Origin: CAVYUC01 sp963783085
GTDB lineage: Bacteria; Bacteroidota; Bacteroidia; Bacteroidales; Prolixibacteraceae
Direction of reading: 5' to 3'
DNA length: 64,000 bases
Assembly: GCA_963783085.1 (NCBI GenBank)
Contig: CAWAMJ010000016.1
Location: 124,001 to 188,000, forward strand
The notes beneath the pieces are model-generated. The model was not told the origin of the DNA, did not search any database, and saw only the letters and a list, made by a program, of their open reading frames with translations. Shown here piece by piece: positions 27,650 through 37,194 of the stretch. The position numbers and the translations under genes are program-made. Position 1 is the first letter of the stretch. Each line of letters opens with the position of its first letter.

Positions 27650-28369
27650 ATGTACAAGAAAAAATATACGCACATTTTTTTCGATTTGGATAATACGCTT
27701 TGGGATTTCAGAAGAAATGCATATTTCGCCATGCAACTGGCTTTCAAAATCCATATTAACCATAATAGTTCGATTACGTTTGACCGGTTTTTTGAAGTAT
27801 ATTCCCACCATAACAAGCAACTTTGGGAAAGCTACCGGGAACAGTTGGTGCCAAAAAAAGAATTGGAATGGCTGCGGTTTCAAAGAACATTCGATGAACT
27901 GGCGATTAACGATGTAGATGCCAACAAAATGAACACTTTGTATTTAAATGAAATGCCCCGCCAAACAGCGCTGGTTCCCGGTGCTGCTGAAGTTTTAAAT
28001 CATTTAAAATCAAAAGGATATATATTAAGCATCATATCCAACGGGTTTCGTGAAGTGCAATACAAAAAGCTGGAAAACACACGACTGATGCCGTACTTTT
28101 ATAAAGTTTTTCTTTCCGAAGAAGTAAAAGCGCCGAAACCGGACAAGGAAATTTTTAATCTTGCAATCACATCGGTAAACGCAAAGAAAAATACAAGTAT
28201 TATGGTTGGCGATGAATGGGATGTGGATATTACGGGGGCTTTAAATTTCGGTATCGATGCGGTTTATTTTAATCCTTTGCACTGCAATATGCCGCACAAT
28301 TCCCAACATAAAAAACATATGTTGTTTCAAATCACCCGCCTGAACGAACTGGTGGATATTACAGGTTGA
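27650..28369 (+). CDS. YjjG-family HAD nucleotidase
   Basis: A 239-aa HAD hydrolase from ATG 27650; a longer in-frame start at 27584 would overlap rsmI by 59 bp and adds a non-conserved tail. HIFFDLDNTLWDF is motif I (nucleophile Asp and acid/base Asp), LSIISNGFREVQ motif II, EEVKAPKPDKEIFN motif III (Lys), and MVGDEWDVDITGA motif IV. The closest known group is YjjG, which dephosphorylates non-canonical pyrimidine nucleotides. Substrate assignment is tentative. Confidence 0.85.
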   Translation: MYKKKYTHIFFDLDNTLWDFRRNAYFAMQLAFKIHINHNSSITFDRFFEVYSHHNKQLWESYREQLVPKKELEWLRFQRTFDELAINDVDANKMNTLYLNEMPRQTALVPGAAEVLNHLKSKGYILSIISNGFREVQYKKLENTRLMPYFYKVFLSEEVKAPKPDKEIFNLAITSVNAKKNTSIMVGDEWDVDITGALNFGIDAVYFNPLHCNMPHNSQHKKHMLFQITRLNELVDITG

Positions 28370-28799
28370 AACCGGCGGCTGTTTTTCCGGTAAAATAAAC
28401 AGGGTCATTTGATTCTACATCAAAATTTTTCATTTGCGGCAAATACGCCTATTTTTTCCAACATGTTTAAAATGAATGTCTTGAGTGGTTTTTGCATTTA
28501 GGTATGATTTTTATACAGATTTTGCGGGAATTTTGAAAACTGTTACTTTCTGTTTGCGTATATCATTTTTTGCTTTCAATTTGTAAAAGGGCACAAGAAG
28601 AAAGTTTCATATTTTTTTTGTAATTGAATTCTTTTTTTAATTTTGCTCTCATTAATGTTTTTTAACATTTAAGGAATAGTGAGATGAATCGGGTAAGATA
28701 ATCGGGTAAATGCGTAAGGGGCTTATACCCAATCCTGTTTTTAGAACACTTTATTACGAATTTTTATAGCTGTTTAATTAATAATTTAAAACTATTTCT
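28370..28799 (+). promoter_or_regulatory. Long leader region upstream of SusC/SusD operon
   Basis: This 430-bp gap holds no convincing gene. It is T-rich, includes a promoter candidate at 28617-28645 and a small hairpin AATGTT-TTTT-AACATT at 28654-28669, then ~130 bp of transcribed leader. The anti-sigma/sigma pair often found next to SusC genes is absent, so control must come from elsewhere. Confidence 0.4.
28617..28645 (+). promoter_or_regulatory. Promoter candidate of SusC/SusD operon
   Basis: TTTG at 28617-28620 and TAATTTTG at 28638-28645 match the -33 TTTG and -7 TAnnTTTG boxes of Bacteroidota promoters with a 17-nt gap, slightly shorter than usual. Transcription would begin near 28651 and give a ~150-nt leader. 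Confidence 0.45.
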
Positions 28800-31700
28800 A
28801 TGAAAAAGATTGCACTTTTTTTGTCGATTCTCCTTTTCATGGGAAACTTGGTTGCCAACGCTCAAACAAAGGTGTTAACCGGAACGGTTACATCCTCTGA
28901 GGACGGCGAGCCTATTCCCGGGGTATCGGTATCTGTGAAGGGAACAACCCTTGGAACTATTACCAATATCGACGGCCAGTTTGAACTTCGCGTTCCGAAT
29001 GATGCCCAAACGTTGGTTTTTAGTTTTGTTGGGATGAAGAACTTTGAAACTCCGATTGGCACGCAGACCACTTTTAATGTAAGCATGCAAACCGATGTTT
29101 TCGGTATTGATGAAGTGGTTGTTACAGCGCTTGGTATTACAAGAGAAAAGAAATCTCTGGGTTATTCGGTACAAGAGGTTGGCGGTGATGAAATCAGCAC
29201 AATTAAAGGAGCCGATTTTACATCAGCGCTATCCGGCAGAGTTGCCGGACTTCAGATACAATCAAATACCAATTTTGGCGGATCTACCAATGTTGTTGTT
29301 CGCGGACTATCTTCCCTAAACGGAAACAACCAGGCGCTGTTTGTTGTTGACGGCGTCCCTATCGATAATACAATAATGAATGTGGATTATCAAAGAAGAG
29401 GCGGACGCGGTTATGATTATGGCAGCACGGTTGCCGATATTAATCCGAATGATATTGAATCTATTTCAGTATTGAAAGGAGCTGCTGCTACTGCACTTTA
29501 TGGTTCAAGAGCGGCGAATGGCGTTGTTCTTATAACGACAAAAAGCGGCATTGAGGGTAAATCTATGGGCGTTTCTTATTCAGGAAATATAACTGTTGGA
29601 ATGTTGGATAAAAGCACGTTTCCCGAATACCAGAAAGGGTATGGCGGCGGTTATGGTATCGACTGGTATAGTGCATCTGATCGCCCCGGACTTGAATATT
29701 ATGACTGGAATGGAGATGGAACGGATACGTACAATGTTCCAACATACGAAGATGCTTCAATGGGTGAACCTTTCGATGCGAGCCTTAATGTATATCAGTG
29801 GAATTCTTTTACTCCCGGATTAAGTACATATGGAAAAGCCCTTCCCTGGAAAGCAGCCGAAAATGATCCGTCTGCTTTTTTTGAAACAGCCACTTCTCTC
29901 TCAAATTCCATTCAGTTCGCCGGTGGTGGGGAGAAAACCACTTATCGTTTTTCCTACCAGAATTTACAGCAAGATGGTATAATGCCGAATAGTAATTTAG
30001 ACAAAAACAATTTTAGTTTAACAGGAAGCTATATTGTTTCTGATAAAATTAAAGTTACCTCATTTGCGAATTTTATAAATACAGAAACAACAGGTAGGAA
30101 TATTACAGGTTATTCAGGTAACCTCGTATCCGGATTCCGCCAGTGGTGGCAAGTAAATGTTGATATTTTAGATCAAAAGGAAGCTTATGAATTACTGGGG
30201 ACAAATGCTACCTGGAACATGAATGGCCCCGATGATTTAGACCCGGCATACTGGAATAATCCATATTGGCAAAGGTACCGGAACTATGAAACCGATAGCA
30301 GGAATCGTTTTATTGGTTATGCAAAAATTGATTGGCAAGTGGCCGATTTCCTGACGATAACCGGCAGGGCGGCAATTGATCATTATTCGTATGTTCAGGA
30401 AGAGAGACTTGCTATCGGCTCTATTGCTGAAGCTTTTGGTGTTGGTTATAACGATGTTTCTTCCGGATATTCATTAAAAAAGGGAGATTACTCGGAATAT
30501 AACTTCGACTTGATGGCAAACTTCAATAAGGATATTACCGGAAATATTAACTTAACAGGGTTAATCGGCACAAACATCCGTAAACAAAAGAATTCTGACA
30601 TTTGGGCTTCTACAAATGGCGGCCTTGCTGTTGCCGGAATGTATTCTTTGGCCAATACAAAATCTCCTTTGGAATTGCCAATAGAACATGCCGCTAAAAT
30701 GCAAGTTAACGGTTATTTTGCAAATGCATCTCTGGGATTTTCAGATATGCTTTTTTTAGAAGGTTCTGTACGTGTGGATCAATCTTCCACGTTGCCTGAA
30801 GACAATCGTACTTACGTTTATCCTTCATTATCTTCAAGCTTCATTTTTACGGAACTTATAAATAGTGATTTATTCAGTTTCGGTAAATTGAGGCTGAATT
30901 ATGCAGAAGTTGGTAATGATGCCCCGTTTGCAAGTTTATACAACACATATTTACAAGTATTTCCGTTTAATGGGAATGGTGTGGCATCAAACAGCAATAC
31001 AATACGCAATCCGAACCTTAAATCGGAAAGGACAAAAAGTATGGAAGGCGGGCTTACTTTAAACTTTTTAGACAACAGGATTGGATTAGATGTTGCCGTT
31101 TACGATAACAGAACCGTTGACCAGATTATGCCTGCAGCAATTTCATACGCCACAGGATCAAGTTTTAAATATGTTAATGCAGGGGAAGTTAGTAATAAAG
31201 GGATTGAAGTAATGTTGAATTTTGTTCCTGTCAAGACTAATGATTTCCGATGGGATGCATCTATTAACTGGTCTAGAAACAAAAACAAAGTAGTTTCTCT
31301 TGCAGAAGGTTTAGATAATCTGCAGCTTGCCAGCTTACAGGGAGGTGTAACAATCAATGCAAGAAAAGGAGAATCAATGGGCACAATACAGGGAACAGAT
31401 TACGTATATTTTGATGATGTGAAAAAGCCGGAAAATCGTATTATTGAAGATGGTGTTTATTGGACAACTTCAACATCCGATCAGGTTATTGGCGATGTGA
31501 ATCCTGACTGGATTGCAGGCTTTAGAAATAGTTTTTCATATAAAGATGTTACGTTAAGTTTTTTACTTGACTGGAAACATGGCGGCGATTTGTTCTCGCT
31601 TGATATGTGGTATGGTTCAAGCACAGGGTTATACAAAGAGAGCGCCGGATTAAATGAACTGGGCAATCCGATTCGCAATTATGCTGCTGACGGAGGGGGT

Positions 31701-32063
31701 TTAATACTTGAAGGTGTGCTGCCCGATGGAACAATAAATACTGTAAGGTCTGACGAAATGGGTACATATTATACTCCGGTGGGGTCTGCTTATGCACCAA
31801 ATGCAATGTTTATTTACGATGCGAGTTATGTTAAATTAAGGGAGCTGTCATTATCTTATACAATGCCTGCTTCTATTTTTAACGATACCTTTATCGATAA
31901 CATATCCGTTGCTTTGGTTGGCTCCAACTTGTGGATCATTCATAAAAACCTGCCGCATGCTGATCCGGAAACCTCGCAGGGAGCAGGAAATATTCAGGGG
32001 TGGCAGAGCGGCGTTATGCCTTCAACCAGAAATATTGGTTTTACTTTGAATGTTAATTTTTAA
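28800..32063 (+). CDS. SusC/RagA family TonB-linked outer membrane receptor
   Basis: A 1087-aa protein with signal peptide (to ~21), CarboxypepD_reg-like domain (~25-105; LTGTVTSSEDGEPIPGVSVS), the SusC linker DEVVVTALGITREKKSLGYS, plug (RVAGLQIQSNTNFGGSTNVV, SVLKGAAATALYGSRAANG) and a large barrel ending NIGFTLNVNF. It imports oligomers bound by the SusD lipoprotein encoded 11 bp downstream. No glycosidase, protease or regulator is adjacent, so the ligand (glycan, peptide or other) is unknown. Confidence 0.95.
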   Translation: MKKIALFLSILLFMGNLVANAQTKVLTGTVTSSEDGEPIPGVSVSVKGTTLGTITNIDGQFELRVPNDAQTLVFSFVGMKNFETPIGTQTTFNVSMQTDVFGIDEVVVTALGITREKKSLGYSVQEVGGDEISTIKGADFTSALSGRVAGLQIQSNTNFGGSTNVVVRGLSSLNGNNQALFVVDGVPIDNTIMNVDYQRRGGRGYDYGSTVADINPNDIESISVLKGAAATALYGSRAANGVVLITTKSGIEGKSMGVSYSGNITVGMLDKSTFPEYQKGYGGGYGIDWYSASDRPGLEYYDWNGDGTDTYNVPTYEDASMGEPFDASLNVYQWNSFTPGLSTYGKALPWKAAENDPSAFFETATSLSNSIQFAGGGEKTTYRFSYQNLQQDGIMPNSNLDKNNFSLTGSYIVSDKIKVTSFANFINTETTGRNITGYSGNLVSGFRQWWQVNVDILDQKEAYELLGTNATWNMNGPDDLDPAYWNNPYWQRYRNYETDSRNRFIGYAKIDWQVADFLTITGRAAIDHYSYVQEERLAIGSIAEAFGVGYNDVSSGYSLKKGDYSEYNFDLMANFNKDITGNINLTGLIGTNIRKQKNSDIWASTNGGLAVAGMYSLANTKSPLELPIEHAAKMQVNGYFANASLGFSDMLFLEGSVRVDQSSTLPEDNRTYVYPSLSSSFIFTELINSDLFSFGKLRLNYAEVGNDAPFASLYNTYLQVFPFNGNGVASNSNTIRNPNLKSERTKSMEGGLTLNFLDNRIGLDVAVYDNRTVDQIMPAAISYATGSSFKYVNAGEVSNKGIEVMLNFVPVKTNDFRWDASINWSRNKNKVVSLAEGLDNLQLASLQGGVTINARKGESMGTIQGTDYVYFDDVKKPENRIIEDGVYWTTSTSDQVIGDVNPDWIAGFRNSFSYKDVTLSFLLDWKHGGDLFSLDMWYGSSTGLYKESAGLNELGNPIRNYAADGGGLILEGVLPDGTINTVRSDEMGTYYTPVGSAYAPNAMFIYDASYVKLRELSLSYTMPASIFNDTFIDNISVALVGSNLWIIHKNLPHADPETSQGAGNIQGWQSGVMPSTRNIGFTLNVNF

Positions 32064-32074
32064 TACTTACAGAA

Positions 32075-33520
32075 ATGAGAAATAAAAAATTATTTTTAGT
32101 CATATTTCTTCTGGGAGCTTTATTATCCTGTACGGATAATTTTAATGAAATGAATATAGATATTAAGAACCCCAGAGAGGTTTCTGCTGCTGTATTAGTT
32201 ACAAATGCCCAGATTGAATTAGCTGATCAAATAGCAAGCACAAATGTTAATGATAATATTTGGAAGTTGATGGCTCAGTATTGGACGGAAAGATCATACA
32301 GGGATGAAGCAAACTACAATATTGTGAGCAGGACGATTCCCGATAGAATTTTCAGAACTTATTATGCGATATTGATAGATTTAAAAGATGCTTCTGAGAT
32401 AATTAGCGCCGAAAAACTTGTAGAACCGAACCTGGCTGCAAAAAAAATGAACCAGGACAACCGGCTGGCAATTATTGAGTTGCTTAATGTATATATATAT
32501 CAACGATTGGTTGATATATTTGGTGATGTCCCTTATTCTGAGGCGCTTGACAAAGAAAATTACACTCCAAAATATGATGATGCCCAAACAATTTATAAGG
32601 ATTTGATTCAACGTGCAAATGATGCTGTCGCCAGTCTGGATGACTCTGGAGATAGTTTTGGTTCTGCTGATTTAATTTATAGTGGAGATATTTCATCCTG
32701 GATAAAGTTTGGAAATTCTTTATTGGTAAAATTAGGTATTGGTATTGCTGATGGACCCTTATCCGCGTTAGGACAATCTACTGTTGAAGCTGCTTACAGT
32801 GGCGTATTTGACAGCCAGAGCGAAAGCGCGTACTTCCCTTATCAGCAATCGTTACCTTATGTAAATCAGCTTTATGACGATTTGGTAGCAAGCGGAAGAC
32901 ACGACTTTGTTATGGTTTCTGGTATGGTAAATTTAATGACAGATATGTCTGATCCACGTCTGGATAACTATTTTGAAGATTTGTCAGGAATCACAACAGA
33001 TTATGGCGCATCAGGGGGGTCTTACAGTAATAAGGTGCATTACAATTCAAAAATTGCTGAGCCCGATTTCCACGGATTCTTTTTAACCTATGATGAAGTA
33101 GAATTTTATCTTGCAGAAGCAGCATCACGGGGATGGGACGTAGGTAAAGAAGCTGAAGAATATTTCAATAACGCAGTAACCGCTTCAATTATCGAATGGG
33201 GAGGAACTGCCGATGAGGCTTCTGCTTATCTTGACGCTTATCCATATTCTTCGTATGATAATTGGAAGGATGCTGTTGGTACCCAGGCATGGATTGCAAT
33301 GTATACCAGAGGATTTATAGGTTATACATTTTACAGAAGATTGGATTATCCTAAAGTGCTGATTATGCCACCGAACCCTCCTACAGGAGTTGATGAGATA
33401 CCTACTCGTTTTACTTATCCTGTTAATGAGCAAACCTTAAATGCTGCGAATTATGCAAGCGCAGCGGCAGCGATTGGAGGAGATGAGTTAACAACCAGGC
33501 TTTTCTGGGACATAAATTAA
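32075..33520 (+). CDS. SusD/RagB family surface lipoprotein
   Basis: A 481-aa lipoprotein (lipobox ALLSC, Cys ~19) of the SusD-like_2 type: NFNEMNIDIKNPREVSAAVL, MAQYWTERSYRDEANYNIVS, LLNVYIYQRLVDIFGDVPYS and DEVEFYLAEAASRGW are helical TPR-like motifs of SusD homologues. The ending LTTRLFWDIN is normal. It forms the lid of the SusC transporter at the cell surface. Its operon ends at the terminator 33694-33721. Confidence 0.93.
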   Translation: MRNKKLFLVIFLLGALLSCTDNFNEMNIDIKNPREVSAAVLVTNAQIELADQIASTNVNDNIWKLMAQYWTERSYRDEANYNIVSRTIPDRIFRTYYAILIDLKDASEIISAEKLVEPNLAAKKMNQDNRLAIIELLNVYIYQRLVDIFGDVPYSEALDKENYTPKYDDAQTIYKDLIQRANDAVASLDDSGDSFGSADLIYSGDISSWIKFGNSLLVKLGIGIADGPLSALGQSTVEAAYSGVFDSQSESAYFPYQQSLPYVNQLYDDLVASGRHDFVMVSGMVNLMTDMSDPRLDNYFEDLSGITTDYGASGGSYSNKVHYNSKIAEPDFHGFFLTYDEVEFYLAEAASRGWDVGKEAEEYFNNAVTASIIEWGGTADEASAYLDAYPYSSYDNWKDAVGTQAWIAMYTRGFIGYTFYRRLDYPKVLIMPPNPPTGVDEIPTRFTYPVNEQTLNAANYASAAAAIGGDELTTRLFWDIN

Positions 33521-33521
33521 C

Positions 33522-33620
33522 TGCAGATCTGCCAATCCGGATGAAACATTGATACCGGCAACGGACATTCCCATGATGTATAACAGGTCGAACCCACATG
33601 TGAATGTGTTTAATCTTTAA
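33522..33620 (+). other. Short open tail after susD, possible gene remnant
   Basis: Between susD and its terminator a 32-codon frame without a good start reads ANPDETLIPATDIPMMYNRS, then NPHVNVFNL and a stop. The composition looks protein-like rather than random. It may be the 3' scrap of a deleted gene. I recognise no family. Confidence 0.25.
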
Positions 33621-33693
33621 ACGGTAACAATAGTTACAGAATTTGGTGGAAACAAACAAAAAAAATAGTTTTTGCTATTTGATAATGACAAAG

Positions 33694-33721
33694 AAGAGGT
33701 GATTTTTTCACCTCTTTTTTA
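33694..33721 (+). terminator. Rho-independent terminator of SusC/SusD operon
   Basis: Stem AAGAGGTGA / TCACCTCTT closing a T5 loop, followed by TTTT. It lies ~175 bp after susD and is the strongest forward terminator in the region. Confidence 0.85.
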
Positions 33722-33808
33722 TTGCGTAATTAAAAGTAAATGTTGAATTCATTTTGACATACCGGTTCGCTGGTGGCCAGTGATTTTACTTTCGTGGTCG
33801 TTTGTTTA

Positions 33809-34447
33809 TCAGGAAGAATAACAAATATTTTCAAGTTTTTCCTCGATTCTGGATTCTGTTGAAATTAATCCGTTGATTTTTAACGCAGCCTTAAAACCTT
33901 CGTTCATCATTTTGCCGGCGCGCATCGGTAACCGAAGCAGCGCCGGATAGTTGGTTTGTTCTTCGGGCTCCTGATAGAATTTCAGGCAGGTTTTTACATC
34001 GCTGGAAAGGTAAATCCGGCAGGCAACCGGCCGCGCATCATAAGCAATACATACCCCATTTTCCAGCAACGGGCAAGGGAATTTTGAATTTAATAATTCA
34101 TTGTTCTTCAATCCGTTTAACTTTTTAACTTTTTCTCCGGATTTAGCTTGAATCACTTTTCTTTTTATCGGGCTAAAATGGGTTATTATATAATGTTCCA
34201 GGTAATCCAGTTCATGCGATAAGGCAAAAACCGGCTGGTGGCAACACCATTCGCAACCTTTTGTGCAGGCAATTATATGATTTTGTGCTTTAGCCAATTG
34301 CGAAAAAGTTTGATTGAATTCATCAATCAGCAAATACATTTTCCGGATTGAAGAAAACAAACCTTCTTTTGTCGGACCTGCCCCGGCGCCCAGCCGGTAA
34401 CCGTCGGAATAAAATTGTTTTTCAAGATGTTTCAAACTGGCTGTCAT
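33809..34447 (-). CDS. YkgJ-type cysteine-cluster protein
   Basis: A 212-aa cytoplasmic protein with the Cys pattern of the YkgJ (zinc or iron-sulfur cluster) family: ACTKGCEWCCHQPVFAL (~62-76), FPCPLLENGVC, ARPVACRIYLSSDVKTC. The N-terminal 60 residues are helical. Family members are of unclear function. It is convergent with the SusC/SusD operon and stands alone on the minus strand, with a MITE-like element upstream. Confidence 0.8.
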   Translation of the reverse strand: MTASLKHLEKQFYSDGYRLGAGAGPTKEGLFSSIRKMYLLIDEFNQTFSQLAKAQNHIIACTKGCEWCCHQPVFALSHELDYLEHYIITHFSPIKRKVIQAKSGEKVKKLNGLKNNELLNSKFPCPLLENGVCIAYDARPVACRIYLSSDVKTCLKFYQEPEEQTNYPALLRLPMRAGKMMNEGFKAALKINGLISTESRIEEKLENICYSS

Positions 34448-34499
34448 ACAGAATAGGATGATGTTCTCAATTTATTTAAACGTTACTGTGAATTTAAAA

Positions 34500-34651
34500 T
34501 TAGTTCTACTTTAACACATTTGAAAAATCCACCTGTTTTCACCCTGGGATCCCTCAAGGGAACAGGTAGATTTTTCTGATTGCACCCTTTAGGGCGGGGT
34601 AAACAAGAAGAAAAATCGTATTTCATTATTAATCTGTTAAAGTAGAATTAG
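34500..34651. mobile_element. MITE-like element with 13-bp terminal inverted repeats
   Basis: TTCTACTTTAACA (34504-34516) and TGTTAAAGTAGAA (34635-34647) are perfect inverted repeats bounding 144 bp. Both ends are followed outward by TTAG (34500-34503 and 34648-34651), a likely 4-bp target duplication. Inside, GAAAAATC-C-ACCTGTT (34522-34537) pairs with AACAGGT-A-GATTTTTC (34561-34576) as a long hairpin, and CCCTTTAGGG is a further short palindrome. There is no ORF. This is the structure of a non-autonomous miniature transposable element; the mobilising transposase is not in the window. Confidence 0.65.
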
Positions 34652-34756
34652 TAATAATCTGGCAATGTTCTGTGGCTTCGCGAATGATGAAAATAAAATC
34701 GGACGTTTTCTCCTGAATGTATTTTTAATATCCTGCTCCGGAAACTATTTGTTGCA

Positions 34757-34787
34757 TAAAAAAGCCGGACCAACAAAGTCCGGCTTC
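34757..34787 (-). terminator. Terminator of minus-strand Crp/Fnr gene
   Basis: Read on the minus strand, AAGCCGGAC, a 7-nt loop and GTCCGGCTT form a 9-bp stem followed by TTTT. It lies ~120 bp downstream of the regulator at 34904. Confidence 0.8.
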
Positions 34788-34903
34788 ACAACCTTCAACT
34801 ACTAACCGATTTTATAACCCAAAAATATGAATTATTGTTATGAAAAATCACCAACCTGAGACACAAAATAAATACCACCACGGTTTCATGTCTGTAACCG
34901 AAA

Positions 34904-35536
34904 TCACAAAACACCGGAATAGTTAATAAAATTTCTCGACAATTCGATTTTGCCTTCCTTCTCCAGTTTTTTCAACAATCTTGAAATCACTTCACGCGAG
35001 GTGTTCAACTGTAAAGCCAGTTCCTGGTGGGTTCCCGAAAATGTTGTTGCTCCGGATTTCCGGTGTCGATCAGAAAAATATTTAACAAGCCGCTCGTCGA
35101 GTTTTAAAAAAGCAATGGAATCGATGGTATCGATGAGTTCTCGGAAACGGTTCTGAAAAGTTTGCATCACAAACTGCTTCCAGGAAGGATATTCGCACAT
35201 CCACTTATCGAGCAACGATACCGGCAAAAGTATTACTTCCGTTTCTTCTTCTGCAACGGCTTCCACAGTGCTTCTTAAATTGGCCATACAACAGGTTAAC
35301 GACATGGCGCACACTTCATTTTCTTTCAGGTAATAAAGCAACAACTCGTTTCCATCGTCGTTACTCCGCGAAATTCGTATCAATCCGTTTATTACCAGCG
35401 GAAAACTTGACATGAACTGACCTTCCCTGATTATTGTTTCGCGGGCGGCAAATTTCTTTTCAACCCCGTTTTCAAGGATTTCTTCCAAAAGTTTTTTTTC
35501 GAGAAAATGATATCGGGTGGCTAAAATTTCTTCCAC
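34904..35536 (-). CDS. Crp/Fnr family transcription regulator
   Basis: A 210-aa protein: cNMP-binding-like barrel at ~25-125 (ARETIIREGQFMSSFPLVIN, NELLLYYLKENEVCAMS) and a winged HTH at ~145-205 (GTHQELALQLNTSREVISRL). Cys residues at ~82 and 83 (TCC) and nearby could sense redox state, but no FNR-type four-Cys set is present. The ligand is unknown. It is a paralogue of the regulator at 22294 with a different DNA-reading helix. Followed by its own terminator; a small secreted protein gene lies 31 bp upstream, so the two may be one unit. Confidence 0.85.
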   Translation of the reverse strand: MEEILATRYHFLEKKLLEEILENGVEKKFAARETIIREGQFMSSFPLVINGLIRISRSNDDGNELLLYYLKENEVCAMSLTCCMANLRSTVEAVAEEETEVILLPVSLLDKWMCEYPSWKQFVMQTFQNRFRELIDTIDSIAFLKLDERLVKYFSDRHRKSGATTFSGTHQELALQLNTSREVISRLLKKLEKEGKIELSRNFINYSGVL

Positions 35537-35567
35537 GGCAATGTTTTATTCTGAGCTGTAAAAGTGC

Positions 35568-35927
35568 TTACTGTTTTTCGCCGGTAATTGGCGCCTCGCC
35601 CTGATAGGATGTGCCGGTACCTTTAAAAGTATTTCCTTCCACTTTTACCGAAATTTTTATGAGGTCTGAATCGGTTTGCAACTCGAGGTAAAGCGTATTT
35701 TCTTCTTTTAGCTCGATTTTAGAAAACGGAATGATGTAACCATCGTCGGTTTCAACTTGTCCGGCGAGTTTGCCGTCTTTTTCGGTGAAATTAAATACGC
35801 CGTTCATTACACCCCCGTCGGTACTTACTGAATATTTCCATTTTCCGATTATCTGACTTTCTTCAAGTTTTGCGAAAACGTTCAACACAAGGAACATGGC
35901 GACAAATACTGTTGTAATTTTTTTCAT
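35568..35927 (-). CDS. Small secreted beta-rich protein
   Basis: A 119-aa protein with a signal peptide (residues 1-19, VFA). The mature part reads like one small beta-barrel: IIGKWKYSVSTDGGVMNGVF, KDGKLAGQVETDDG, IELKEENTLYLELQTD and VEGNTFKGTGTSYQGEAPI. The GKW start and alternating strands recall lipocalin-like folds, which is only a fold guess. Periplasmic location inferred. Confidence 0.7.
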   Translation of the reverse strand: MKKITTVFVAMFLVLNVFAKLEESQIIGKWKYSVSTDGGVMNGVFNFTEKDGKLAGQVETDDGYIIPFSKIELKEENTLYLELQTDSDLIKISVKVEGNTFKGTGTSYQGEAPITGEKQ

Positions 35928-36030
35928 TTCAGAGTTGGTAATTTAGATTAAACAATTTAAAAACAAACTGTTTAAAATTACGCAATTAAATTCAGGAAAA
36001 GAAGTCTCAGTATTCTGAAAAAACCGGCGA

Positions 36031-37182
36031 TTAAAAGATGTCTTTCATTTTTTCGAAAAATGATTTTTCCGACGCAGAAGGCCCTTCTTTGAAAGTAGAT
36101 GATTCCTGAAGTTTTTCAAGCATTTTTTTGTCTTCGGCGTTCAACTTTCTCGGAACCCACACATGAACGCGCACGAGCAAGTCTCCTCTGCCGTACCCGT
36201 TTACGTCGGGCAGTCCTTTCCCGCGTAACCGCAGGATTTTTTCGGGTTGGCTACCTGCATCAATTTTTACCTTCACTTTGCTTTCAACAGTGGGAATTTC
36301 AGCAGTAGTTCCCAACGTTATGTCAGGGAAAGAAAGAAAGAGGTTGTAAATCAAATTATTGCCGTCCCGAACCAGTTCCGGGTGGTCTTCTTCTGTAATT
36401 ACCACCAGCAAATCGCCGTTTATTCCGCCGCGCCTGCCGGTATTTCCTTTTCCCGAAACATTCAGTTGCATTCCTTCGCCAACTCCGGCCGGGATATTGA
36501 TTTTGATCACTTCTTCATCGCGAATAACGCCTTCTCCGGCACAGTGATTACATTTATCGGTAATTACTTTTCCATCGCCCTGGCAGGTCGGACAGGTGGA
36601 AGTTGTTTGCATTTGCCCCAGCAATGTGTTGGTGACGCGGGTTACATGTCCCGAACCACGGCAGGTTCCGCAGGTTGAAAACGCGGAAGCATCTTTCGCC
36701 CCGGTTCCGTTACAATGATCACAGGGGACGTATTTTTTTACCCTGAGTTTCTTTTCAACTCCGTTAGCGATTTCCGTCAGGTTCATTTTTACTTTCACCC
36801 GAAGGTCGGAACCGCGGCTAACCCGGCGTCCGGTGCTACGGCCATGCGAACCTCCAAATCCGCCAAATCCTCCGAAATGGCCGCCAAAAATATCGCCGAA
36901 TGCTGAAAAAATATCTTCTACATCAGAGAAACCTCCATATCCGCCACCTGCTGCGCCGCTCATTCCGGCATGTCCGAATTGATCGTACCGCTGTTTTTTT
37001 TCCGGACTCCTAAGTACTTCGTACGCTTCAGCAGCTTCTTTGAATTTTTCTTCAGCTTCCTTATTTCCCGGATTTTTATCCGGATGATGCTGTATCGCTT
37101 TTTTCCGATACGCTTTTTTTATTTCTTCGGCCGTCGCATTTTTGCTCACTCCCAATACTTCGTAATAATCTCTCTTTGCCAT
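36031..37182 (-). CDS. dnaJ: Chaperone DnaJ
   Basis: A 383-aa type I Hsp40. J domain (residues 1-70, HPD in AIQHHPDKNPGN), a Gly/Phe-rich linker (~75-120), then four CxxCxGxG zinc motifs (CDHCNGTG, CGTCRGSG, CPTCQGDG, CNHCAGEG) and the C-terminal substrate-binding domains. It stimulates the DnaK ATPase and delivers unfolded substrates. It follows grpE by 12 bp; dnaK is not in the window. Confidence 0.97.
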   Translation of the reverse strand: MAKRDYYEVLGVSKNATAEEIKKAYRKKAIQHHPDKNPGNKEAEEKFKEAAEAYEVLRSPEKKQRYDQFGHAGMSGAAGGGYGGFSDVEDIFSAFGDIFGGHFGGFGGFGGSHGRSTGRRVSRGSDLRVKVKMNLTEIANGVEKKLRVKKYVPCDHCNGTGAKDASAFSTCGTCRGSGHVTRVTNTLLGQMQTTSTCPTCQGDGKVITDKCNHCAGEGVIRDEEVIKINIPAGVGEGMQLNVSGKGNTGRRGGINGDLLVVITEEDHPELVRDGNNLIYNLFLSFPDITLGTTAEIPTVESKVKVKIDAGSQPEKILRLRGKGLPDVNGYGRGDLLVRVHVWVPRKLNAEDKKMLEKLQESSTFKEGPSASEKSFFEKMKDIF

Positions 37183-37194
37183 TTTTCTTAACTT

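Larger units (their letters stand above)
34448..34903. other. 456-bp intergenic region without gene
   Basis: Contains the inverted-repeat element at 34500-34651 and the minus-strand terminator at 34757-34787; otherwise no coding or RNA gene is seen. Confidence 0.6.
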
